From an uncultured Bacillota bacterium (GTDB lineage Bacteria > Bacillota > Clostridia > Peptostreptococcales > Anaerovoracaceae): DNA of 9,347 nucleotides. A model generated the notes under the pieces. The model was not told the origin of the DNA and did not search any database. It saw nothing but the letters and a program-made list of their open reading frames with translations. Both the position numbers and the translations under genes were made by a program. Of the stretch, positions 1 to 5,329 are shown piece after piece. The first letter of the stretch is position 1. Each line of letters begins with the position of its first letter. The stretch is from contig CABQMM010000029.1 of assembly GCA_902465215.1 (NCBI GenBank), positions 1 to 9,347 of the forward strand, given 5' to 3'.

Positions 1-252
1 CGCCTTAGGTCCTTTAGCAAATACTAAAACCTTTTTCGTCTTGCCTGTTCCGTGAGGAAGAACGATTGCGCCTCTAACCTGCTGGTCAGCGTGTCTTCCG
101 TCAACACCAAGCTTGATGTGTACTTCAACTGTTTCGTCGAATTTTGCTTTCGCATTATCAACAGCAATCTTTAAAGCTTCTTTTGCTTCAAAAGTTTCAG
201 CCTTGTTGTAAGCTGCAACTGCTGCTTTGTAGTTTTTACCTCTTTTAGGCAT
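1..252 (-). CDS. rplA: 50S ribosomal protein L1, N-terminal part (runs off left edge)
   Basis: L1 binds 23S rRNA in the mobile L1 stalk, where it helps release deacylated tRNA from the E site; in several bacteria it also represses its own mRNA. The visible 84 codons begin [11 protein letters not shown] and continue with the lysine- and alanine-rich helix and the [12 protein letters not shown] and VLPHGTGK segments typical of the L1 N-terminal domain. L1 is usually about 230 residues, so roughly one third is present and the rest lies beyond position 1. The ATG is preceded by AGGAGG five bases upstream. It lies 45 bases downstream of the rplK stop codon, the usual L11-L1 pairing, so it should be co-transcribed from the promoter ahead of rpmG. 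Nothing in the visible part is unusual. Confidence 0.97.
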   Translation of the reverse strand, partial: MPKRGKNYKAAVAAYNKAETFEAKEALKIAVDNAKAKFDETVEVHIKLGVDGRHADQQVRGAIVLPHGTGKTKKVLVFAKGPKA

Positions 253-264
253 GTTTACCTCCTC

Positions 265-291
265 GTGGTACTAACGACTTTCGTCTTCCAC
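265..291 (-). other. Possible small hairpin in the rplK-rplA intercistronic mRNA
   Basis: On the transcribed strand GTGG (291-288) can pair with CCAC (268-265). A short inner stem, GAC with GTC closed by a GAAA loop (285-276), sits between them. The outer right arm lies directly before the rplA ribosome-binding site. It could tune rplA translation or be a weak L1 contact site, but both ideas are inference and stems this short occur by chance. Confidence 0.25.
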
Positions 292-297
292 TTCCTA

Positions 298-723
298 TTA
301 ATCTTCAATAACGATTCCCATACTTCTTGCAGTACCCTTGATCATTTCTGTAGCTGCTTCAAGGCTTGCTGCGTTTAAGTCTGGCATTTTTGTCTTAGCA
401 ATTTCTTCTGCCTGTGCTCTTGTTAATGTAGCAACCTTTTTCTTGTTAGGTTCTCCGGATGCTGCATCAAGACCTGCGGCTTTTTTAAGAAGAACTGCTG
501 CCGGCGGTGTTTTCGTAACAAATGTAAATGATCTGTCAGCGTAAACTGTGATCACTACTGGAATAATCATACCCGGCTGATCTTGTGTTCTGGCATTAAA
601 CTGTTTGCAGAAGTCCATGATATTAACACCCTTCTGACCTAAAGCAGGACCAACTGGAGGTGCTGGAGTAGCATTTCCGGCTGCAATCTGAAGTTTAATA
701 TAACCGTCTACTTTTTTAGCCAT
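298..723 (-). CDS. rplK: 50S ribosomal protein L11
   Basis: L11 binds the GTPase-associated region of 23S rRNA at the base of the L7/L12 stalk. It is part of the site used by EF-G and EF-Tu, is the target of thiopeptide antibiotics, and is needed for RelA activation. The 141-residue protein is the normal family length. The N-terminal domain carries the proline-rich [11 protein letters not shown] motif (about residues 20-30), which includes the prolines mutated in thiostrepton-resistant strains; here they are intact. The C-terminal RNA-binding domain ends in [12 protein letters not shown]. The ATG has an AAGGAG site. Only 26 bases separate it from the nusG stop. An AU-rich 6-bp stem (738-754) overlaps that stop and abuts the ribosome-binding site, so translational coupling to nusG is plausible. 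Confidence 0.98.
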   Translation of the reverse strand: MAKKVDGYIKLQIAAGNATPAPPVGPALGQKGVNIMDFCKQFNARTQDQPGMIIPVVITVYADRSFTFVTKTPPAAVLLKKAAGLDAASGEPNKKKVATLTRAQAEEIAKTKMPDLNAASLEAATEMIKGTARSMGIVIED

Positions 724-749
724 TTCGTCTTCTCCTTTCTAAAGATTTT

Positions 750-1322
750 TTAGATTTTATCCACCTGGCTGAATTCGAGTTCAACCGGCGTATCTCTACC
801 AAACATAGAAACCTTAACGCGCAGTACTTGTTTTTCTTTATTGATTTCTTCAACGATTCCCATGAAGCTTTCAAAAGGACCGCTGATAACTCGTACCGTT
901 TCGCCGACTTCTACATCAAGGTCGATATAAACTTTTTCTATACCCATTCTCGCCACTTCTTCATCTGTAAGCGGAATTGGTTCGGAGCCGTGACCTACGA
1001 AGCCTGTAACGCCTTGCGTATTTCTTACAAGGTACCAGGACTCGTTGGTAACAATCATCTTTATAATTACATAACCCGGAAACATTTTCCTGGTTTTAAT
1101 CTTACGCTGCCCGTCTTTAATTTCAACTCTTTCTTCCGTAGGTACAACGATGTCGATGATAAGGTCCTGCATTCCACGGTTCTCAACCATCTTTTCGATA
1201 TTCACTTTTACTTTGTTTTCGTGACCGGAATAAGTATGCACAACATACCATTTGGCTTGGCCGTCACCTCTGATTCCTTCTCCTTCAAGAGGGGAAACAC
1301 CTTTATTCTCAAAATCTGACAT
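750..1322 (-). CDS. nusG: Transcription termination/antitermination factor NusG
   Basis: NusG binds the RNA polymerase clamp and controls pausing and elongation; its KOW domain can link polymerase to the ribosome or to other factors. The 190-residue protein has an NGN domain at about residues 23-130, beginning [15 protein letters not shown] and including [12 protein letters not shown] and the GVTGFVG segment. The KOW domain follows at about 137-190, with [20 protein letters not shown] and the usual C-terminal [11 protein letters not shown]. About 22 residues precede the NGN domain; this acidic, glycine-containing leader is longer than in many Gram-positive NusG proteins. No closer ATG exists before residue 45, and a GAAGG site sits at usable spacing, so this start is preferred. 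It lies between secE (50-base gap) and rplK (26-base gap), the classic order. Confidence 0.97.
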   Translation of the reverse strand: MSDFENKGVSPLEGEGIRGDGQAKWYVVHTYSGHENKVKVNIEKMVENRGMQDLIIDIVVPTEERVEIKDGQRKIKTRKMFPGYVIIKMIVTNESWYLVRNTQGVTGFVGHGSEPIPLTDEEVARMGIEKVYIDLDVEVGETVRVISGPFESFMGIVEEINKEKQVLRVKVSMFGRDTPVELEFSQVDKI

Positions 1323-1372
1323 TCTCGTACCTTCTTTTCAATCGTATAAGTAATAAAATTAAGATTTTAAGC

Positions 1373-1597
1373 CTAGTTCAAAGTGATGTTTAAAACTGAC
1401 TTGAGTGCTGCCAGAACGCCTGTATCGATAAGCCAGAAGCCCAGTGCGAAAACAGCGCAGGTAGCGATTACCACAGCCGTATAGGATATTGTTTCCTTTT
1501 TTGTAGGCCATACAACCTTCTTCATTTCAACCTTCACGGATTTGAAATATTCCTTGAAGCTTGTTCTTTTCTTCGTTACGTCTTTATTAGTAGCCAT
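1373..1597 (-). CDS. secE: Preprotein translocase subunit SecE
   Basis: SecE clamps and stabilises the SecY channel of the Sec translocon in the cytoplasmic membrane. The 74-residue form with a single transmembrane segment is the usual Gram-positive type, unlike the three-TM enterobacterial form. A basic, amphipathic cytoplasmic part (about residues 1-36) contains the conserved VVWPTKKET motif. One hydrophobic helix follows at about 40-62 and then a short tail. The ATG is preceded by AAGGAG, and this ribosome-binding site overlaps the rpmG stop codon (TAAGGAG), which suggests coupled translation. The rpmG-secE-nusG order is strongly conserved and supports the call. Confidence 0.97.
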   Translation of the reverse strand: MATNKDVTKKRTSFKEYFKSVKVEMKKVVWPTKKETISYTAVVIATCAVFALGFWLIDTGVLAALKSVLNITLN

Positions 1598-1609
1598 TTT
1601 ACCCTCTCC

Positions 1610-1759
1610 TTATTTTGTTTCTTTGTGAAGAGTGTGCTTCTTGCAGAATCTGCAGTATTTCATCATTTCAATACGATCCGGGTCGTTCTTCTTGTTTTTC
1701 ATCGTATTGTAGTTTCTTTGCTTACACTCTGTGCATGCCAGCATAACTTTAACTCTCAT
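1610..1759 (-). CDS. rpmG: 50S ribosomal protein L33, zinc-binding type
   Basis: L33 is a small protein of the large subunit near the E site. This 49-residue gene begins [17 protein letters not shown] and ends [11 protein letters not shown], a full-length L33. Four cysteines in two CxxC pairs (C9/C12 and C36/C39) make it the zinc-coordinating form; paralogues without cysteines are used under zinc limitation in Bacillus and others. The ATG follows GGAGG with eight bases of spacing. It is the first gene of the rpmG-secE-nusG-rplK-rplA operon, with a consensus promoter about 80 bases upstream, and its stop codon overlaps the secE ribosome-binding site. Confidence 0.97.
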   Translation of the reverse strand: MRVKVMLACTECKQRNYNTMKNKKNDPDRIEMMKYCRFCKKHTLHKETK

Positions 1760-1788
1760 GTTGATTGTCCTCCGTTTAACTCAAAATT

Positions 1789-1813
1789 CAGAGCCCTTTT
1801 TCAAGAAGCTCTG
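1789..1813 (-). promoter_or_regulatory. Stem-loop in the rpmG operon leader, possible attenuator
   Basis: In the predicted 5' leader CAGAGC pairs exactly with GCTCTG. The stem extends by two G-U pairs and, after one mismatch, two U-A pairs that close a GAAA loop. The bases that follow are AATTTTGAG, so the U run is only four long. This is weak for an intrinsic terminator, but the position between promoter and first gene fits a leader regulatory element or an mRNA-stabilising stem. I do not recognise it as a named ribosomal-protein leader. Confidence 0.5.
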
Positions 1814-1841
1814 TTACGCATAATCATAAAGTTGCCTATTA

Positions 1842-1870
1842 ATTATAAAACAGCGCTTTGTCAATGTCAA
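1842..1870 (-). promoter_or_regulatory. Consensus sigma-A promoter for the rpmG-secE-nusG-rplK-rplA operon
   Basis: On the minus strand a perfect TTGACA (1870-1865) is separated by 17 bases from a perfect TATAAT (1847-1842). Transcription should start near 1835, leaving a leader of about 75 bases before rpmG. A second TTGACA (1864-1859) directly abuts the first but is only 11 bases from the -10 box, too close for normal use. An exact consensus promoter fits the high expression expected of ribosomal protein genes. Confidence 0.9.
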
Positions 1871-1911
1871 GATTCTTTTTTGACTTATTTTTCTTATTTC
1901 GTATTTTTCTT
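1871..1911 (-). promoter_or_regulatory. A-tract UP-element-like region upstream of the rpmG promoter
   Basis: Directly upstream of the -35 box the transcribed-direction strand is a run of A-tracts (AAAA, AAAAA, AAA, AAAAA, AAAAAA) at roughly 8 to 12 base intervals, filling the gap to the LCP stop codon. Such tracts bind the RNA polymerase alpha C-terminal domain and boost strong promoters. No terminator hairpin for the LCP gene is visible in this interval, so LCP transcripts may continue into the rpmG operon. Confidence 0.55.
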
Positions 1912-3483
1912 TTAGTCTGTGGTCTCTTCTCCCGCACTTTCGTCACTTGGCTGTGTGCTCTCGCCCTCCGTCTGCATCACCTTTACAATTCTGTCGATTG
2001 CTTTTACTTCTTCTTCCGGAATCGCATCGACCGTGCTTGCATTAAACCCAAGCGCATAGCAGTATTCATAGCCGTTCGTTCCCTTAATTGCCTGCTTGGA
2101 AATATCCCATCTCGGCATTTTGTCAATCTGCATTTTAATGATTGCGGACATATCCTCCTGCGACATGTTTGTCGCAAGGTTGTCTTTTACCGCGTCAAGC
2201 AAGGAAGTATATTTCGTCAGAATGGTTGTGCTGCTTGTGCATTTCTTTATAATCGCCTCCATAACCTGCTGCTGGTTTTCGTTTCGCTTCATATCGCCTT
2301 CCGGGAAGGAATGTCTTTCTCTGCAAAACGCCAGTGCAAGCTTACCGTCAACCCAGTTGGTTCCTTTGACGAAGTGATGCCCGTTCAGTTCCGGCATGCC
2401 TTTCATTCCCGATGTATAAAAGTCCCTGTCCGATTCAATCTCGATTCCGCCGATTGCGTCCACGAGCTTCATAATCGTGCTGTAGTTTACTCTTAAATAG
2501 TAATTAATGTCGATTCCGAACTGATTTTCAATCGCGCCAATGCTTTCCTGGATGCCGTAAAGACTGGAATGTGTCAGCTTGTCCTTCGCACCTTTGCTCG
2601 GAAGCTCCACATAATAGTCTCTCGGAATGGAGGTCAGCAGAACCTCGTGCGTCACAGGATTGACCGTTGCAATCATATTCACATCGGTACGGTTCGGTAT
2701 GTCGATAGAACCTTCCATGTCCGAGCCGCTGATATAGATGTTGAAGGACTCCTTCGTCACATCAACCGCCGAAGTCCGGTCCCCGCTCTCAATCGGAATA
2801 GAAACTGTATACAGCACCTTAGTGCTCTCTGCAATATTCAGCGGCGTGATTTCTGCATCGCTGCTGTTTTTCATGCTTTGGTAGGTCGCTGCGCTTAAAA
2901 ATGCCGCATTATATTCACCGTTCAAAAGCTGCACAAGCGTATCTTTGGAAGTCTCTGCATATGCATATTCCACCTGCACGGTCTCCTGAAGCTTGCTCTT
3001 TGCCTCGGAATACACAAGGTCATGGGACATATAGGTCGCAATCGTCTGCCCCGAAATTCCTGCAACATCTTCATATGCTGCATCGCTTTTTACTACTACA
3101 TAATAATCTTCCTTCGCCTGCACAACCTCTGTAATATTTCCGAGGAAATCCATAGTGTCCGCCAAATAATAGGCGCCCACGCCAAAAACACCGATTAAAA
3201 GAAAGGCTGCAATCGTCGCACCGATTTTTCTGCCTTTTTTTCCATTTTTACTGTACATCACCGGAACGATAAAAATTGACGCAATCGCCAAAACCGCAAT
3301 TCCGCCGTAAAGATACTTCGCCGGCAGAACATCCATGCGCCAGAGCAGCACTACAAATGCCGCCGCCAAAATCACATACAAAATGGATATAATCCGGAAA
3401 AGCACAATCCCCCTGTTCTTTTTCGCTGCGCACTTTTCCGCTTCGAGCTGTGCCATAATCTCTCTCTGTCGTTCGCTTCTCAT
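1912..3483 (-). CDS. LytR-CpsA-Psr (LCP) family protein with N-terminal membrane segments
   Basis: LCP proteins transfer undecaprenyl-linked glycopolymers (teichoic acid, capsule) to peptidoglycan outside the membrane. From the ATG at 3483 the protein has 523 residues. The layout is a basic cytoplasmic start; three hydrophobic helices at about 26-48, 57-77 and 87-108; an extracellular domain at about 120-230 resembling the solute-binding-like accessory region of some LCP proteins; the LCP catalytic domain at about 250-420; and an acidic Ser/Thr-rich tail. LCP hallmarks are SIPRDYYVELP (about 285-295), KLTHSSLYG, VDAIGGIEI, and the ALAFCRERHSFPEGDMKRNENQQQ block (about 383-406), whose arginines bind the pyrophosphate. 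A GTG 11 codons upstream is also open, but it lies against a terminator-like T run with no ribosome-binding site, so the ATG with AGAGG six bases upstream is chosen. The exact polymer transferred cannot be read from sequence. Confidence 0.92.
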   Translation of the reverse strand: MRSERQREIMAQLEAEKCAAKKNRGIVLFRIISILYVILAAAFVVLLWRMDVLPAKYLYGGIAVLAIASIFIVPVMYSKNGKKGRKIGATIAAFLLIGVFGVGAYYLADTMDFLGNITEVVQAKEDYYVVVKSDAAYEDVAGISGQTIATYMSHDLVYSEAKSKLQETVQVEYAYAETSKDTLVQLLNGEYNAAFLSAATYQSMKNSSDAEITPLNIAESTKVLYTVSIPIESGDRTSAVDVTKESFNIYISGSDMEGSIDIPNRTDVNMIATVNPVTHEVLLTSIPRDYYVELPSKGAKDKLTHSSLYGIQESIGAIENQFGIDINYYLRVNYSTIMKLVDAIGGIEIESDRDFYTSGMKGMPELNGHHFVKGTNWVDGKLALAFCRERHSFPEGDMKRNENQQQVMEAIIKKCTSSTTILTKYTSLLDAVKDNLATNMSQEDMSAIIKMQIDKMPRWDISKQAIKGTNGYEYCYALGFNASTVDAIPEEEVKAIDRIVKVMQTEGESTQPSDESAGEETTD

Positions 3484-3489
3484 AAAATA

Positions 3490-3494
3490 CCTCT
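3490..3494 (-). promoter_or_regulatory. Ribosome-binding site deciding the LCP start
   Basis: AGAGG on the minus strand lies six bases before the ATG at 3483. The alternative GTG start at 3516 is preceded only by seven T residues, so this site favours the shorter protein. Confidence 0.65.
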
Positions 3495-3516
3495 GTTTCC
3501 TGGTTTGTTCTTCCAC

Positions 3517-3539
3517 AAAAAAAGCCTTACAAAAGGCTT
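3517..3539 (-). terminator. Terminator-like hairpin at the start of the LCP transcript
   Basis: On the minus strand AAGCCTT (3539-3533) and AAGGCTT (3528-3522) form a perfect 7-bp stem around TTGT; the T run, counted from the last bases of the stem, is seven (3523-3517). This is a clear intrinsic-terminator shape for leftward transcription. It begins only a few bases after the start site predicted from the LCP promoter. It may block leftward read-in from the transporter/nitroreductase side, or act as a protective 5' stem-loop on the LCP mRNA. Confidence 0.7.
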
Positions 3540-3549
3540 GCTCCCAAAC

Positions 3550-3578
3550 ATTATATATCTTTTCACAGAAGATGGCAA
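3550..3578 (-). promoter_or_regulatory. Sigma-A promoter for the LCP gene
   Basis: TTGCCA (3578-3573) and TATAAT (3555-3550) on the minus strand are separated by 17 bases. The predicted start site is near 3543, about 60 bases ahead of the chosen ATG. It is arranged back to back with the transporter promoter, with 12 bases between the two -35 boxes. Confidence 0.82.
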
Positions 3579-3592
3579 TAGTTTAAATGATT
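3577..3592. promoter_or_regulatory. Candidate operator palindrome between divergent promoters
   Basis: A 16-base near-palindrome, AAT-N2-TTTAAA-N2-ATT, is centred between the two -35 boxes and overlaps the edge of each. A dimeric regulator bound here could control both genes. It is AT-rich, so chance symmetry is a real possibility. Confidence 0.3.
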
Positions 3593-3619
3593 TACAAAAT
3601 CTTTCCGCGGTGATATAAT
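3591..3619 (+). promoter_or_regulatory. Extended -10 sigma-A promoter for the EamA transporter
   Basis: TTTACA (3591-3596), a 17-base spacer and TATAAT (3614-3619), with TG one base before the -10 box (TGATATAAT), form a strong extended -10 promoter. Transcription should begin near 3626, about 40 bases before the transporter start codon. Confidence 0.85.
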
Positions 3620-3666
3620 CGCATATCATAGACTGAAAATTCACACTTGCAAAGGATATATAAAAT

Positions 3667-4581
3667 ATGAATAAATTCGCTGTTTTAATGCCGCTTGTTG
3701 CCGGCGCCTGCTGGGGGTCCTCCGGTATTTTCGTCAGAACACTTTCTGCAGCAGGCTTTAATAATATAACTATTATGACCTCAAGAGCCGTCACGGGCTC
3801 CTTTTTGGTTTTTCTTTTCCTTTTCTTTTATGACAAAAGTCTTTTGAAAATTCAAAAGAAAGATATTCCGCTTTTTTTGTCGCTTTCTATCAACGGGTAT
3901 CTTTTGATGAATACTTGCTATAACCTGACCGTCAGCGAATTAACATTGTCACTAGCGTCGATTTTGCTCGGACTTTGCCCGATTTTCGTTCTGCTTTTCG
4001 GTGCTTTGTTTTTCAATGAAAAAATCACGCTTGTAAAGGTAAGCTGCATGCTCGCCGCGATTACCGGATGCGCATTGATTGCCGGAGTTTTCGAGACGGA
4101 TTCAGAGGTTACATGGGGCTTTCTGGGACTTCTTTCCGGTCTTGGCTCAGCATTTTTCAACGCAATCTACACAGTTCACTCCAAGCAGCTGACAGAGAAA
4201 AAATATCATACGCTTACAATAAACCTGTATGCCTTTTTCTTCACAGCCATTGTTTTGCTGCCTTTCGCTGACGGGAACCTACTCGTCGGCTATGTCGCTG
4301 CCGACCCCGCACAAGGAATTCTGGTATATCTGGCACAGGCCTTAGTCAGCGCGATTACGCCGAACTACATGTATACCAATTCGATTAAATACATGGACTC
4401 GGGCAAAGCAGCAATTTTATCCTGCGGCGCAGAACCGACATCAGCCATGCTGTTTGGCATCCTGTTATATAACGAAATCCCAAGCGTACTTGGGATTCTC
4501 GGTATGATTATTACCATCAGTGCGCTCGGCATACTGACTTGTTCGGAGAAGAAGCCAAAGCTTCCGTCCTCTCCGGTCTGA
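3667..4581 (+). CDS. EamA/DMT-superfamily transporter
   Basis: This is a 304-residue integral membrane protein of the drug/metabolite transporter superfamily, which exports or takes up small metabolites such as amino acids. It shows about ten hydrophobic helices arranged as two EamA repeats, roughly residues 5-140 and 147-292. The first begins with the typical PLVAGACWGSSGIFVRTL, and both end in the usual gain-and-loss of a helix after a short acidic loop (FFNEKITLVK; LLYNEIPSVLG). The second repeat starts WGFLGLLSGLGSAFFNAIY. AAAGGA ten bases before the ATG is the ribosome-binding site. It is the only gene here on the plus strand and has its own promoter, divergent from LCP. It converges on the nitroreductase gene, leaving nine bases between the stop codons. 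The substrate cannot be assigned from sequence. Confidence 0.92.
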   Translation: MNKFAVLMPLVAGACWGSSGIFVRTLSAAGFNNITIMTSRAVTGSFLVFLFLFFYDKSLLKIQKKDIPLFLSLSINGYLLMNTCYNLTVSELTLSLASILLGLCPIFVLLFGALFFNEKITLVKVSCMLAAITGCALIAGVFETDSEVTWGFLGLLSGLGSAFFNAIYTVHSKQLTEKKYHTLTINLYAFFFTAIVLLPFADGNLLVGYVAADPAQGILVYLAQALVSAITPNYMYTNSIKYMDSGKAAILSCGAEPTSAMLFGILLYNEIPSVLGILGMIITISALGILTCSEKKPKLPSSPV

Positions 4582-4590
4582 TTTCAAAGT

Positions 4591-5139
4591 TTACACAAAA
4601 GTAAGCAGTTCGTCTGCTTCTTTTCTCGGCGGCGCCTTGATTTCGCCTTCCTCCGGGAAGCCAATCGGAATTACCGCGCCTACCTGCTGTCCTTCCGGAA
4701 TCGGGAGGACTTTTTTTAATTCAGCGTCATCAAAATATCCCTGAATAACGGTTCCCAGTCCTTTTTCGTGTGCTGCAAGGCAAAATGTCTGTGCTGCAAT
4801 TCCGGCATCAAACATCTGCCATCTATCACCTTTCGGCGTCGAAAAGCTTCCATCTTTGTCATATCCTGAACGCCCTTCCACGAATGTCAAAATCACAACT
4901 GCCGGTGCCCCTGCAATCGCCTTAATATTATAATCAAAGCCATAAGTGCATTCGCTGTTTGCAATTGCCGCAATCTTCTCCTTATCATCTACCACAAGGT
5001 ATCTCACAATCTGAGTATTCTTCCACGATGGAGCAAATCTTGCAGTTTCTACAACTTCCTTGAGCAGCTCTCTGGGAATCGGCTTATCCTGAAACTTTCG
5101 GATGCTTCTTCTTTCTTTTATTCCTGTAACTAAATCCAT
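4591..5139 (-). CDS. Nitroreductase-family FMN oxidoreductase
   Basis: Members of this family use FMN and NAD(P)H to reduce nitroaromatics, quinones, flavins or other small molecules; the physiological substrate here is unknown. The 182-residue protein matches short single-domain nitroreductases. Visible family features are ERRSIRKF near the N-terminus (FMN phosphate contacts at about residues 9-16), APSWKNTQ (36-43), the dimer core FDAGIAAQTFCLAAHEKGLGT (110-130) and the C-terminal IPIGFPEE with a later PPRK (170-173) that usually touches the flavin. The ATG has GGAGG six bases upstream. The gene starts about 20 bases beyond the tuf terminator, leaving no room for its own promoter between them, so it is probably expressed by readthrough from tuf or from a promoter I did not recognise in the tuf 3' region. 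Confidence 0.9.
   Translation of the reverse strand: MDLVTGIKERRSIRKFQDKPIPRELLKEVVETARFAPSWKNTQIVRYLVVDDKEKIAAIANSECTYGFDYNIKAIAGAPAVVILTFVEGRSGYDKDGSFSTPKGDRWQMFDAGIAAQTFCLAAHEKGLGTVIQGYFDDAELKKVLPIPEGQQVGAVIPIGFPEEGEIKAPPRKEADELLTFV
4603..4624. terminator. Possible shared terminator in the convergent 3' ends
   Basis: AAGCAG (4603-4608) and CTGCTT (4614-4619) form a perfect 6-bp stem with a TTCGT loop inside the last codons of the nitroreductase gene. On the plus strand it is followed by CTTTTCT, serving the transporter 22 bases after its stop. On the minus strand the stem is followed by ACTTTTG, so it could also serve the nitroreductase transcript. Both T runs are short. Confidence 0.45.
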
Positions 5140-5159
5140 CTTATCCTCCGTTTATTTTT

Positions 5160-5184
5160 AAAAAGCGGCTCCTCGCGGAGCCGC
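5160..5184 (-). terminator. Intrinsic terminator of the rpsG-fusA-tuf operon
   Basis: GCGGCTCC (minus strand 5184-5177) pairs perfectly with GGAGCCGC (5172-5165) around a four-base loop, followed by TTTTT (5164-5160). This is a strong GC-rich terminator 142 bases after the tuf stop codon. It lies immediately before the nitroreductase ribosome-binding site. Confidence 0.9.
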
Positions 5185-5204
5185 CCTCAATTTAGCTTAT
5201 TCTT

Positions 5205-5329
5205 TAATGACGCAGGATTTTTCGTTCACCGCTAGGAAGCAAGAACGCGAGGCGCGGAGCGTACTGAAGTACGTGAGCACCGAGCGATTCGCTGCTGACA
5301 CCGCGGCGGGCGAAAAAGACAAGTCATTA
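5205..5329. repeat. 125-bp inverted-repeat element joined to the tuf stop codon (MITE-like)
   Basis: The element begins TAATGAC (5205-5211) and ends GTCATTA (5323-5329), an exact 7-bp terminal inverted repeat. A second exact pair lies inside: TTTTTCG (5218-5224) and CGAAAAA (5311-5317). Near the centre GTACT-GA-AGTAC forms a short palindrome (about 5261-5272). The interior is clearly GC-richer than the flanks. The right end contains the tuf stop codon, and both ends carry TA, the target duplicated by Tc1/mariner and IS630-type elements. Such features suggest a non-autonomous mobile or dispersed intergenic repeat. No transposase is present, and no second copy occurs in this window, so its repeat status is inferred from structure only. 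Confidence 0.55.

Noticed and set aside
1760..1911. tRNA gene upstream of rpmG/secE, as found in some bacteria
   Set aside because: No cloverleaf or T-loop consensus could be found; the interval is accounted for by promoter, A-tracts and leader hairpin.
1858..2496. 212-residue plus-strand frame antisense to the LCP gene
   Set aside because: Cys/Phe/Arg-rich shadow frame with no recognisable domain; it starts inside the rpmG promoter region in the wrong direction.
3484..3516. Eleven-codon N-terminal extension of the LCP protein from a GTG start
   Set aside because: The GTG directly follows the T run of a terminator-like hairpin and has no ribosome-binding site; the ATG at 3483 has one.
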